From Rhizobium sp. NZLR1 (GTDB taxonomy: Bacteria; Pseudomonadota; Alphaproteobacteria; Rhizobiales; Rhizobiaceae): 64,000 bases of DNA. The DNA lies in NCBI RefSeq assembly GCF_017357385.1, contig NZ_CP071633.1, forward strand, positions 62,001 to 126,000, read 5' to 3'. This document shows, in pieces, positions 24,922 through 32,876 of the stretch; position 1 is the first letter of the stretch, and each line of letters starts with the position of its first letter. The notes beneath the pieces were generated by a model, which was not told where the DNA came from, ran no database searches, and worked only from the letters and a program-made list of their open reading frames with translations. The translations under genes were made by a program, and so were the position numbers.

Positions 24922-26160
24922 CTATCCCGCGAGAGGAGGCACAGGCTTCTTGAGGGGCAGCATGACCCCAAGTGCTCTTATCATGAGCCCTGATATAAAG
25001 ATCTGAAACGCCGTAATGATGAGCCAGAGCCCGAAGACGGCCCAGTTGGTCTCGACGCCGATCTCAGGCAGCACGTATCCGTTTCCGACATAGGAATCGA
25101 AGAGCGGAACCGCCAACAAAACACCTGCCAGAACGGCGATAACCGATCCCCAGATCGTTGCATTGTAAGGCAGAATCCGCTCGAAACGGGCCTGCGCGCG
25201 TCCCGAATAGTCGAAAATCACTCGTCCGATTGCCGCCGAAACCAGCATGGATTGACCAAGTACGGCCAGGGCCATGGAAAACAGCATGGCATTGGACGAG
25301 AACCGCACACCGGCAATGGACATAGGCCCGGCGAGCAGGGGCAGCATAATTATCAAGCCGAGGGCCAGAAGCAGGAAGCCCGGCCAGATGAGAAAGAAAT
25401 CAAACCCGTAGACGAACATTGCCTGGAGATTGCGCCAGCCTGCGCGCCACGGCTCCATCCAACCCCGCCGCTTCATATGGCTCAGCCGACCGTCCGGATC
25501 TTTCAGGAAGTGGATCGGCACTTCGGTGGTCGGCAGCTCCATATGCACGGACTTCAGCACCATCTCCGACGCATATTCCCATCCTTGCGACCGAAGATCC
25601 ATGCGCAGCAAGGCATCGACGCTGATGCCCCGCATGCCGCAATGGATGTCGGAAAAGCGGCTGCTGAACATCCGATTGAGGATCCACGTGGTCAGTGGCG
25701 TTCCGAAATAGCGATGCAGCGGCGGCATCGCGTTGTCTTCGATCGAGCCCTTGAACCGAGAGCCCATCACGAAGTCGTAGCCCTTCCGAAAGGCCTCGAT
25801 AAACGGCGCTATCTGCCGAAAGTCGTAGGTGCAGTCCGCATCGCCCATGATGATGAACTTGCCGCGCACGAATGGAATGGCATCGATGTAAGCTCTGCCC
25901 AAACCGCGCTTTGGTGTCCGCAACACGCGGGCGCCCCTGTCGCGGGCGATTTCGGGTGTGCGATCGGTCGAACTGTCGACGATGAGGATCTCGACAGCCG
26001 CACCGCTTGCCGCAATACCCTCGCGGCACCAGTCGACGAAGGTTCCAATCGTCAATTCCTCGTTGAGAGAAGGAACAAGAATCGTCACTTCAGGATTGGC
26101 GACATCATCGTCGGGCGTCAGAAGCGTCAATTCCGGATCGTGGATGCGGGGGAAATTCAT
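24922..26160 (-). CDS. Family 2 glycosyltransferase with membrane domain
   Basis: 412 residues. Residues ~22-240 form a GT-A domain of the dolichyl-phosphate-mannose-synthase type, with VTILVPSLNEELTIGTFVDWC, DSSTDRTPEIA, the metal-binding DADCTYDF and GSRFKGS. The rest contains about four transmembrane helices (FFLIWPGFLLLALGLIIMLPLL and others). It probably transfers a sugar from a nucleotide donor onto a polyprenyl phosphate or other lipid at the inner membrane. It starts 17 bp after the gmhA-like gene, so the isomerase and transferase are likely co-expressed, unless the intron in gmhA blocks the transcript. Confidence 0.86.
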   Translation of the reverse strand: MNFPRIHDPELTLLTPDDDVANPEVTILVPSLNEELTIGTFVDWCREGIAASGAAVEILIVDSSTDRTPEIARDRGARVLRTPKRGLGRAYIDAIPFVRGKFIIMGDADCTYDFRQIAPFIEAFRKGYDFVMGSRFKGSIEDNAMPPLHRYFGTPLTTWILNRMFSSRFSDIHCGMRGISVDALLRMDLRSQGWEYASEMVLKSVHMELPTTEVPIHFLKDPDGRLSHMKRRGWMEPWRAGWRNLQAMFVYGFDFFLIWPGFLLLALGLIIMLPLLAGPMSIAGVRFSSNAMLFSMALAVLGQSMLVSAAIGRVIFDYSGRAQARFERILPYNATIWGSVIAVLAGVLLAVPLFDSYVGNGYVLPEIGVETNWAVFGLWLIITAFQIFISGLMIRALGVMLPLKKPVPPLAG

Positions 26161-26591
26161 GCGCGTGAAACGGCTCTTTAAGAAAGGGTAGGCGGCACAA
26201 GTCCGCAGGAAAAATCCAATACGGCATGGCAGATCGCCAGATGCGCGATCTCCACATAACCATATTGATCGGAAGCGACATAAAAGTTCAGGTCACCCAG
26301 GTCGCGCAGCGGATTGCCTGGCGCGAACCCGCTCAAAGTCATAATGGCGCAGCCTTTGGCGCGTGCCGTACGGACGGCCCGGGTAATGCTTTCCGATCTC
26401 CCAGAGCTGCTGATTGCCACCAGCAGATCACCTTCGCTCGCGTGCATGTCGATCTGCGTCGCGAACACATTATCATATCCGAGATCGTTGGACAGGCATG
26501 TCAGCGTTGCGCCATCGTTCATCGCCATCGCGCGCAGCCCACCGTTTTTCATCGAGTGGGGGCACCACCTCACGGTGGCACCCCCCTCTAA

Positions 26592-26625
26592 GAACCGTGC
26601 AAGCGAGTTTCCCCACACACGGCTC
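26592..26625 (-). ncRNA. Group II intron domain V
   Basis: A 34-nt catalytic hairpin: the strand GAGCCGTGTGTGGGG pairs back with CTCGCTTGCACGGTTC around a GAAA tetraloop-like turn. The AGC-type triad position is occupied by GCC/CCG as in many bacterial introns. It lies 10 bp beyond the maturase stop, where domain V is expected. Confidence 0.88.
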
Positions 26626-26635
26626 AAGCATCTGG

Positions 26636-28195
26636 CTACGCAGTAATGCGACTTCGGAGGTGCTTCTCCTTGCGACGCAGCTCCCAGTATATCCTGAGGT
26701 CTGGGTCGAAGGGGGAGGCTCGACCTTTCACTTTTACCCAGCGAAGAATCTTGAAGAAGTCGTGTTTGAGCAGCCCGCGTTTTCCGTCATTAAGCTGCCA
26801 TTGGCGGGAACCAACACCATTTTTGAAATAGTGCCGTGCCACCCACTTGTGCGGCTTCTGAGGGTGTCGGCGCTTGGCCCATTTATAGATCATGGGCCAT
26901 AGAGCGTTGTCGACTGTCGCAAACGTGCGTTTGGCGACGACGTAGCGATAGTAAAGAGACCAACCCCGTATAACGAGGTTGAGGTTCGTGACCATCGATA
27001 CTGTCCGGAGCTGCCGATTGCTTCTCAGGTAGGTGGAAATCTGTCTCAGATGATCCAAGACCTTTTCCTTCTGAGGTTTCACCAGCACCTTCCCGGACAT
27101 CGTTCTGAGGTTGAAGCCGAGGAAATTAAAACCCTCGCTGATATGGACCAGCTTGGTCTTCGCTTCGCTCAGTTCCAGTCCTCTTTCGGCTAGAAATTCC
27201 CCCAGCTTTGGGAGGACGTACTGTTCCGCTACTTCCTGCGAAGGGCAAAACACGACAAAGTCGTCGGCGTATCGGATGAGATTAACACCGTGATTGGGAC
27301 CACTTCGCTTTCTGGGAGGTTTTGGTTTACCGCTAGGGTATTCAGCCCCGAAGAGCCGTTCCATCCCGTTGAGCGCGATGTTCGCCAACAAGGGAGAGAT
27401 GATCCCTCCTTGCGGCGTTCCCGCTTCGCTGTCCTTTCTCGTCCCGAGTTCCACCACCCCGGCTTTGAGCCACCGGAGAACGATGTCATGGAAGTGTTCA
27501 GGGAGGAGCGCTATCAGTGCATCGTGGTCGATCATGTCGAAGCACGCACTGATGTCGGCATCCAACACCCACTGGCTTGCGCCAGTTTTATTTGCGGCCA
27601 GCCAGATGGCTTTGACCGCATCATGGGCCGACCGTCCCCGCCTGAAACCATATGAGTTCGCCTCGAAACGGCTCTCCCATTCTGGCTCCAGGGCGAACTT
27701 GACAATCGCCTGCATCACCCGGTCCTTCACAGTTGGTATTCCGAGCGGCCGTAGCTTGCCATTGCTTTTGGGTATGTAGACCCGTCGCACTGGTGAGGCT
27801 CGGTACCCGTCGAAACTCAGACCGTTCTTCAAGAGGTCCATGCGCTCGGCATCTGTGGAACAGACGTAGCCATCCACACCTGCGGTGTGTTTACCCGAGT
27901 TGAGTTGCGTGACCTGACGGACCGCCGCAGCTTTCACATGGAAGGATCGCATCATGAGCTTTTGGAGGTTCTTGACCTTCGCGTGCTCACTGTTCTTTGC
28001 AGCCCGGAAGATACGCTCTTGCATCCGGCGTACTTCCATATCAACACTGGCCCAATTGACCTGGTTCCAAGTGTTAATAGGTCGTCGGGCTATCCGTTCG
28101 GCATTGCCGTCTAACGTCTTAGTCCGTTCTGCCATCGCGTTAGTTTTGCTTCCGTTGACACCAGTCAGAAGTCTGCGTCCTTTGGGACCGGCCAT
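26636..28195 (-). CDS. ltrA: Group II intron reverse transcriptase/maturase
   Basis: 519 residues from the ATG at 28195; an in-frame TTG at 28204 and ATG at 28135 are alternatives. The RT domain shows GVDG near residue 107, RRVYIPKSNGKLRPLGIPTVKDRVMQ in pieces at 138-162, ANSYGFRRGRSAHDA near 179-193, AGTPQGG at 258-264 and the catalytic YADD at 309-312. The maturase X domain follows (LNLVIRGWSLYYRYV, and VKVKGRASPFDPDLRIYW near the end). There is no HNH endonuclease after it: the protein stops about 15 residues beyond that motif. Such endonuclease-minus introns insert without second-strand cleavage, often into single-stranded replication-fork DNA. No frameshift is seen. Confidence 0.92.
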   Translation of the reverse strand: MAGPKGRRLLTGVNGSKTNAMAERTKTLDGNAERIARRPINTWNQVNWASVDMEVRRMQERIFRAAKNSEHAKVKNLQKLMMRSFHVKAAAVRQVTQLNSGKHTAGVDGYVCSTDAERMDLLKNGLSFDGYRASPVRRVYIPKSNGKLRPLGIPTVKDRVMQAIVKFALEPEWESRFEANSYGFRRGRSAHDAVKAIWLAANKTGASQWVLDADISACFDMIDHDALIALLPEHFHDIVLRWLKAGVVELGTRKDSEAGTPQGGIISPLLANIALNGMERLFGAEYPSGKPKPPRKRSGPNHGVNLIRYADDFVVFCPSQEVAEQYVLPKLGEFLAERGLELSEAKTKLVHISEGFNFLGFNLRTMSGKVLVKPQKEKVLDHLRQISTYLRSNRQLRTVSMVTNLNLVIRGWSLYYRYVVAKRTFATVDNALWPMIYKWAKRRHPQKPHKWVARHYFKNGVGSRQWQLNDGKRGLLKHDFFKILRWVKVKGRASPFDPDLRIYWELRRKEKHLRSRITA

Positions 28196-28204
28196 TTCCC
28201 GCAA

Positions 28205-28602
28205 GGGGACCTATCCTCCCTATTAATAGGAGGCCTTCGCTTTCTCTGACATCTTTTACCCCCTAGACCATCCCCCTTCCTTGCGGTCGGGATACCGCTT
28301 GCGCGGGGTCCGTGGGGCTTACCCGGTTCCTCTCTCTCCAGAACACGACGAGGTTAGGTGCCACCCCGTAATCCGGTGGGGGCTACAAGTGCTGGGCAGG
28401 AGCTACTCACCTACTGCCCTTGCCCCACATACCTTTTGGTCACGGCCTATCAGCCTTATTTGGCCGTTTCGACATGACGGACCTTGCGGTAGTTCACTAT
28501 ATGTTCACCATACCCGTCTTCCCTGGGACTGTGGCCAGTCTAGGCTACCAGCCAACCGTCCGGTGTCACCGGGTCTCAGTACGTTGGATTACTCCGTCGC
28601 AC
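28205..28602 (-). ncRNA. Group II intron 5' RNA region (domains I-III)
   Basis: 398 bp of intron upstream of the maturase, from GTGCGACGG. It holds EBS2 (TCCGTC, 28476-28481) and EBS1 (GAGTAG, 28403-28408), in the order and spacing expected for domain I. No separate gene is present here. Confidence 0.8.
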
Positions 28603-28731
28603 CCCCGGATAGGGACATCTGAGCACTGCAGAGTCTCCGACGACAGACGCCGTGGAGCACTAGAAAAAGAGGCTTTTTCCGTCTGAAATTATCGATAAAA
28701 CTCAATAACTTATCGACAGATCCGGTCGAAC
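28603..28731 (-). other. 129-bp unexplained segment between gmhA exon 1 and the intron 5' end
   Basis: On the minus strand it starts GTTCGACCGGATCTG and ends TCCCTATCCGGGG, directly before the intron GTGCG. It is more AT-rich than the surroundings in its first half. It contains TCGATAA...TTATCGA (7-bp arms) and GAAAAAG/CTTTTTC (7-bp arms, 3-nt loop). It does not encode gmhA residues and has no ORF. Its first bases (GTTCGACCGG) imitate the intron start (GTGCGACGG), and its ends share an inverted CCGGAT/ATCCGG. Confidence 0.75.
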
Positions 28732-28743
28732 GAGTAGTCCGTC
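28732..28743 (-). other. Intron target site IBS2-IBS1 in gmhA
   Basis: The exon reads GACGGA (28743-28738, IBS2) then CTACTC (28737-28732, IBS1), immediately before the interruption. Both hexamers are perfectly complementary to TCCGTC and GAGTAG in intron domain I. Exon 2 resumes GAAAAACGG at 26550. Confidence 0.85.
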
Positions 28744-28985
28744 GCCATATGGCTGGCAATTGCCGCGCTGCCGCCGTTGCCGATGAACATGATCTTTCGG
28801 CCGGCATCGTGCGTGGCACGGGCCAATTGCATGGATTCCGTCACTGCCGCCGCATAATCCAGCGGCTTTCCGGCTGCCCTCGTGGCGGTCGAATTCACAA
28901 GAGCGTGGCGGAGAAATGTGAAGTAGCGATCCAGATCGCCGGCTGTGACACCGAGCCCCGAATACGTGTTCTCGTGATGTGACAT

Positions 28986-29261
28986 GCTCGTTCAGTCCTG
29001 CGCCTTGGAAATTGGGGCGTCCTTAAAGACTAAATGGTATAAAGGCAAGTTGCTCACCCGCTCTTTTAAGGGTTGTCGGCGACTGTCACGGCTTTGCAAC
29101 TAGGGGTGTCACGCCAGGCATTGAATTCACCGACTGCGCCCGGGGCTCAGGGCGGCCGATCGAGTTGAGCCGCGACGACAAGCGCTTTTCAGCGCTCGCG
29201 CTGGTTATGCCATGCAGGTGGGCGAGGGGTTGGCAGTCCCTTTCAGCAAAGCCTCGCCCCG
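28986..29261. other. Intergenic region upstream of gmhA and downstream of ridA
   Basis: 276 bp without a coding region. The part next to gmhA (about 29025-29065) is AT-rich and probably carries the promoter of the gmhA operon on the minus strand. Nothing else recognised. Confidence 0.35.
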
Positions 29262-29618
29262 TCAGTTTCCGATTGCCGCAATGATGCCGATCTCTACGTC
29301 GAACTCCGGCGCGGCGAGCTTTGCCTCGACGGTGGCGCGCGCGGGCGCATGGCCCGATGGCACCCAGGCGTCCCAGACGATATTCATCTCTTCGAACTCG
29401 GATATATCCGCAATCCAGATGGTTGCGCTGACGATGCGTGTCGGATTGCTCCCGACACTTTCCAGCAGCTTGGTGATCCGTGCCAGGATGTTGGTCGTCT
29501 GTTCGCGGACGGAGGAGCCCGGCGCGTCGATCGCGACCTGGCCTGCGAGGAAGACGAAGCCGCCATAGGTCACGGCCTGACTCATCCGTTTTCCGGTTTC
29601 GTAGCGTTCGATCTGCAT
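29262..29618 (-). CDS. RidA/YjgF-family protein
   Basis: 118-residue trimeric reactive-imine deaminase family protein. It has VTYGGFVFLAGQVA near residue 18 and a C-terminal LAAPEFDVEIGIIAAI, but the usual active-site Arg region reads HAPARATVEAKLA. ATG at 29618 has GAGGAG upstream. RidA proteins hydrolyse imines released by PLP enzymes or amino-acid oxidases. It lies upstream-on-strand of nothing but is 16 bp beyond the permease stop, making it the last gene of the minus-strand importer operon; a DadA-like oxidase lies across the divergent promoter. That pairing fits oxidative deamination of an imported amine or amino acid. Confidence 0.85.
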   Translation of the reverse strand: MQIERYETGKRMSQAVTYGGFVFLAGQVAIDAPGSSVREQTTNILARITKLLESVGSNPTRIVSATIWIADISEFEEMNIVWDAWVPSGHAPARATVEAKLAAPEFDVEIGIIAAIGN

Positions 29619-29634
29619 GCTCAAACTCCTCTAT

Positions 29635-30456
29635 TCAATCCCTATGGGCAATCTTCTGGCGTTCGGCGCGTCGCTGCAGCCATTGGATCGTAGCGAGGAA
29701 CAGCGTCGAAAACAGGATGAGAAGCGTGGCGACGGCGGCGATTGTCGGGCTCAGCGTTTCGCGCACGCCGCTCCACATCTGGCGCGGCAGCGTGCGCTCC
29801 TCGGACCCGGAAATGAAGAGCGCAATCACCACTTCGTCGAACGACGTCACGAAGGCGAAGAGCGCGCCGGACGCCACGCCCGGTGCGATGACCGGCAGCA
29901 TGATGCGCAATGTCGCTTCGACAGGGGAAGCACCGAGACTGGATGCCGCCCGCATCAGGTTGTGATCGAAGCTTGCGAGCGTGGCGGTGACGGTAATCAC
30001 CACGAAGGGCGCGCCGATCGCCGTATGCGCCAGCACCAGTCCGGTCAGGCTGTTGAGCAGCCCGACGGCGGCAAAGGCATAGTAGATGCCGACTGCCGAG
30101 ACGATGACCGGGACGATCATCGGCGAAATCAAAATGGCGGTCAGCGTCGCCCGCGCCGGGCAGGAGGGCCGGCTCAACCCGATCGCAGCAAGCGTGCCGA
30201 GAAAGGTCGACAGAAGGGTAGCGAAGACGGCGACGATGATGCTGTTCTTCAGTGCCAGCTGCCAGACGTCGGAATCGAAGAATTCGCGATACCACCGCAG
30301 CGACAGCCCGGGCATCGGATAGGTGAAGAACGGCTCGGCATTGAAGGACAGCGGCACGATCGCCACGATCGGCGCGATCAGGAACAGGATCACCAGGCCG
30401 CCAGCCAGCCACAGGAGGATCGAAAACAGCCGCGGGAATGAAAGGAAGTTGGTCAT
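29635..30456 (-). CDS. ABC transporter permease (PotC-type)
   Basis: 273-residue permease with about six membrane helices (LFSILLWLAGGLVILFLIAPIV at the N-terminus). The EAA loop is MRAASSLGASPVEATLRIMLP near residue 172. The ATG at 30456 shares one base with the stop of the preceding permease (TGATG), so translation is coupled. Apparent extensions further upstream are out of register with the real permease gene and are not coding. Confidence 0.86.
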   Translation of the reverse strand: MTNFLSFPRLFSILLWLAGGLVILFLIAPIVAIVPLSFNAEPFFTYPMPGLSLRWYREFFDSDVWQLALKNSIIVAVFATLLSTFLGTLAAIGLSRPSCPARATLTAILISPMIVPVIVSAVGIYYAFAAVGLLNSLTGLVLAHTAIGAPFVVITVTATLASFDHNLMRAASSLGASPVEATLRIMLPVIAPGVASGALFAFVTSFDEVVIALFISGSEERTLPRQMWSGVRETLSPTIAAVATLLILFSTLFLATIQWLQRRAERQKIAHRD

Positions 30457-31712
30457 CAGCCTATCCTCAGCCTGTCGATGCCGACGATGCGATTGTAAAC
30501 GGCGTAGAGGATCAGCACCGCCACCAGCAGGATCGTGCTCAAAGCCGCCGCCATGCCCCAGTTGGTGACCTGGTTGGAATAATAGGCGATGAAATAGCTG
30601 ACCATCTGGTCTCCCGGCCCGCCGACCAGAGCCGGCGTGATGTAATAGCCAAGCGCCAGGATGAAGACGAGCAGCCCGCCGGCGCTGACGCCGGGCATGC
30701 TCATCGGCAGGTATATGCGCAAGAAGGCCGAGACCGGCGGCGCGCCGAGCGACGAGGCGGCCCGGAGATAGACCGGGGGGATGCTCTTCATGACGCTGTA
30801 GATCGGCAGTATCATGAAGGGCAGCAGAATATGGGTCATGGCGATCAGCACGCCGATGCGATTGTAAATCAGGTCGAGTGGATGGGCGGGGTCGACCAGG
30901 CCTAGCCAGATGAGCGCCGAGTTGATCACGCCACGCCCCTGCAGCAGCACGACCCAGGCGCTGGTGCGGACCAGAAGCGAGGTCCAGAACGGCAGAAGCA
31001 CCAGGATCATCAGCGTGTTGGCAACCGCGCCTTTCGACCGGGCGATCAGGGCGGCGAGGGGATAGCCGAGGAACAGGCAGATCACGGTGACCGAAGCGCT
31101 GACGACGAACGTTCGGATCAGGACATCGACGTGCACCGCATTTTCTGGCGAGACCCTGACGATGGAACCCGAGGCGTCGCGCTCCAGGTCGAGCGAGGCG
31201 AGCAGGTAATAGTCGGTGAAAGCAGGCGAGGCGTTCTTGATGATCGTCCAGTAGTGCGGGGTCTCCCATTTGGGGTCGATCGCAACAAAAGCGGGTTTGT
31301 AGGGCGGCTGCGCTTCGCGGATCGTCCGGGCTGTTTTCAAAAGCATCGAGCGCATGCCCGTCTCGTAATAGTTGAGACGCTTGGCCACCTCGGCGATCTG
31401 GTCGCGCGGCGATTGTTTCAGATCGGCGGCAAAGGCGGCAAACAGCGCTTCGTCAGGCGCGGATTTCTCATTCCAGGAAGAGAGCGCCGACATCGTATAG
31501 GGCAGGGCGGCGGAGGCCGCCCTGTTGTCGACAGCGCGCGTCAACAACAGGGCGATGGGCAAGACGAAGACGAGCAGCAGGAAGATCAACAGAGGTGCGA
31601 TCAGCAACAGCGCTCGGAACTGCGCCTTGCTTTTCGCACTGCCCAGGCTTTTCACCCGCGTGCGGGCGGCAATCATCGCGCCGTCGCCTTCATTCATTGT
31701 CGCGATCACCAT
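30456..31712 (-). CDS. ABC transporter permease (PotB-type) with large periplasmic insertion
   Basis: 418 residues, about 130 longer than typical PotB. After the first membrane helix (LLLIAPLLIFLLLVFVLPIALLL) comes a polar stretch of roughly 135 residues with no hydrophobic segment (about residues 60-200). The remaining five helices follow, with coupling loop LRAASSLGAPPVSAFLRIYLP near residue 320. The inserted loop should face the periplasm and contact the binding protein. Start codon ambiguity: ATGs at 31712, 31697 and 31676 are in frame. Confidence 0.83.
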   Translation of the reverse strand: MVIATMNEGDGAMIAARTRVKSLGSAKSKAQFRALLLIAPLLIFLLLVFVLPIALLLTRAVDNRAASAALPYTMSALSSWNEKSAPDEALFAAFAADLKQSPRDQIAEVAKRLNYYETGMRSMLLKTARTIREAQPPYKPAFVAIDPKWETPHYWTIIKNASPAFTDYYLLASLDLERDASGSIVRVSPENAVHVDVLIRTFVVSASVTVICLFLGYPLAALIARSKGAVANTLMILVLLPFWTSLLVRTSAWVVLLQGRGVINSALIWLGLVDPAHPLDLIYNRIGVLIAMTHILLPFMILPIYSVMKSIPPVYLRAASSLGAPPVSAFLRIYLPMSMPGVSAGGLLVFILALGYYITPALVGGPGDQMVSYFIAYYSNQVTNWGMAAALSTILLVAVLILYAVYNRIVGIDRLRIG

Positions 31713-31740
31713 CGCTGATGCCTTCCTGCGGTAGAGAAAG

Positions 31741-31774
31741 GGGCGGACGACGCCAGGGGGACACTCGCCCGCCC
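31741..31774 (-). promoter_or_regulatory. Intercistronic stem-loop after the binding-protein gene
   Basis: GGGCGG (31741-31746) plus CGA (31748-31750) pair with TCG (31765-31767) plus CCGCCC (31769-31774), a 9-bp stem with one internal mismatch, in the gap between the binding-protein stop and the permease start. Weaker than the hairpins at 7238 and 17596. Confidence 0.5.
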
Positions 31775-31781
31775 GACGAGG

Positions 31782-32831
31782 TTACTGTGCGAGCCACTTG
31801 TTGAAGCGTTCGGTCAACTCCTCATCATGATCGGCCCAGAACTCGGAGGAGACGACAAAGGCGTTTTTCGTGTTGTCGGGCGCGGTCGGCAGATCGACGA
31901 GAATATCCGGCGGGACCTTGGCTATGGCCGCTTTCAGGGTCGGGCCATAGGAGATGTATTTGGACTGTTGCGCCATCACATCGGGATTGACGGTGAAGGC
32001 GACGAATTTGTCCGCCAGTTCCTTGTTCTTCGAGCCTTTCGGTTCGGCCCAGAGATTGAAGTCCATTCCCTGGCCGTCCCAGACGATCTTGAAGTTCTTG
32101 CCGCTGTTCTTGACCGCGTCATAGATGCGGCCGTTCCAGGCCGTGGTCATCACGACCTCGCCATCGGCGAGAAGCTGCGGCGGCTGCGCACCGGCCGTCC
32201 ACCAGACCTTCACATCCTTCTTGATCGTGTCGAGCTTCTTGAAGGCGCGATCGACGCCTTCCGGTGTGCCGAGCACCTTGTAGACCTCGGCGGGTTTGAC
32301 GCCATCGGCAATCAGCGCGAATTCCAACGTGGTCTTCGGTGACTTGCGCAGGGCGCGCGGCCCGGGGAACTTGGTCGTATCGAACAGATCGGCCATCGTC
32401 GTCGGCCCGCCGTTCGGGAATTTGGCGGCATCATAGGCATAGATGGTGCCGAAGACGATGGTCGCGACCGCGCAATCCATCGCGGCGCCGTCGATGAATG
32501 CGTCCTTGCCGCCGAGCTTCGAATAGTCGATCGTCTCGAGCCAGCCTTCGTCGCAGCCCTGCAGCGCATGGCTGGGTTCGACGTCGACGACGTCCCAGGT
32601 CACCTGGCCGGTCTCGACCATGCCCTTCAGTTTGGCGGTCGAGCCGTCCCATTCATCCTGGAGGATCTTGGTGCCGGTTTCCTTGGCGAAGGGCTTGAAG
32701 AAGGCCTCCTCCTGGCTCTTCGTATAGGCGCCGCCCCAGGATGTGACGGTCAGCGTGTCCTCGGCAAGCGCGGTGCCCGCGATTGCCAGCGTCATGACGG
32801 AGCTGAGAAGCATGCAATTCAAACGCATCAT
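31782..32831 (-). CDS. PotD-type ABC transporter substrate-binding protein
   Basis: 349-residue periplasmic binding protein. The signal peptide is CMLLSSVMTLAIAGTALA, cleaved before EDTLTVTSWGG. It shares VETGQVTWDVVDVEPSHAL and AFKKLDTIKKDVKVWWTAGAQ with the homologue at 16566, so the two importers belong to the same subfamily. It lies between the ATPase (upstream on the strand) and the two permeases. Ligand unknown; the RidA and DadA-like neighbours suggest an amine or amino acid derivative. Confidence 0.87.
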   Translation of the reverse strand: MMRLNCMLLSSVMTLAIAGTALAEDTLTVTSWGGAYTKSQEEAFFKPFAKETGTKILQDEWDGSTAKLKGMVETGQVTWDVVDVEPSHALQGCDEGWLETIDYSKLGGKDAFIDGAAMDCAVATIVFGTIYAYDAAKFPNGGPTTMADLFDTTKFPGPRALRKSPKTTLEFALIADGVKPAEVYKVLGTPEGVDRAFKKLDTIKKDVKVWWTAGAQPPQLLADGEVVMTTAWNGRIYDAVKNSGKNFKIVWDGQGMDFNLWAEPKGSKNKELADKFVAFTVNPDVMAQQSKYISYGPTLKAAIAKVPPDILVDLPTAPDNTKNAFVVSSEFWADHDEELTERFNKWLAQ

Positions 32832-32876
32832 GGTGGTTCCCCTTTTTGTTGCTGCGTTTACGAAAGAAAAAATGGC

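Larger units (their letters stand above)
26551..28602 (-). mobile_element. Group II intron, complete, minus strand
   Basis: The 2052-bp element begins with GTGCGACGG (28602 downward), the GUGYG consensus, and ends CTCGAT at 26551. Domain V is the 34-nt hairpin at 26592-26625 (GAGCCGTG...CACGGTTC with a GAAA-type loop region). Domain VI at 26551-26588 pairs GAG/CTC and GGGGG/CCCCC and leaves one unpaired A seven bases from the 3' end, the expected branch point. A maturase gene fills domain IV. EBS1 (GAGTAG, 28403-28408) and EBS2 (TCCGTC, 28476-28481) are fully complementary to IBS1 and IBS2 in gmhA. Confidence 0.9.
26178..28985 (-). pseudogene. gmhA: SIS-domain sedoheptulose-7-phosphate isomerase-like gene split by a group II intron
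   Basis: Two exons on the minus strand. Exon 1, 28985-28732, encodes MSHHENTYSG... through IMFIGNGGSAAIASHMATDY. Exon 2, 26550-26178, encodes KNGGLRAMAMNDGATLTCLSND... through the stop. Joined they give exactly 209 codons (208 aa): 254 + 373 nt, with the split codon TC|G for Ser85. The phosphate-binding GNGGSAAIASH and SSSGRSES motifs are those of GmhA-type isomerases, which make heptose 7-phosphate for lipopolysaccharide or S-layer-type glycans. The interrupting 2181 bp are the group II intron (26551-28602) and a 129-bp segment (28603-28731). Function depends on whether the RNA can still be spliced. Confidence 0.85.

Noticed and set aside
25252..26181. 309-codon plus-strand frame
   Set aside because: Antisense to the glycosyltransferase with its DADCTYDF motif; no independent support.
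26551..28602. Intron as a group IIC element inserted after a terminator
   Set aside because: The target is inside a coding region, and both EBS1 and EBS2 pair with coding exon sequence.
28603..28731. 129-bp segment as a simple IS end or MITE
   Set aside because: The inverted CCGGAT at the ends is short and offset and no target-site duplication is clear, so I leave its nature open.
30457..31269. Apparent 5' extension of the PotC-type permease
   Set aside because: The extension is an out-of-frame reading of the PotB-type gene; the genuine start at 30456 is coupled to the PotB stop.
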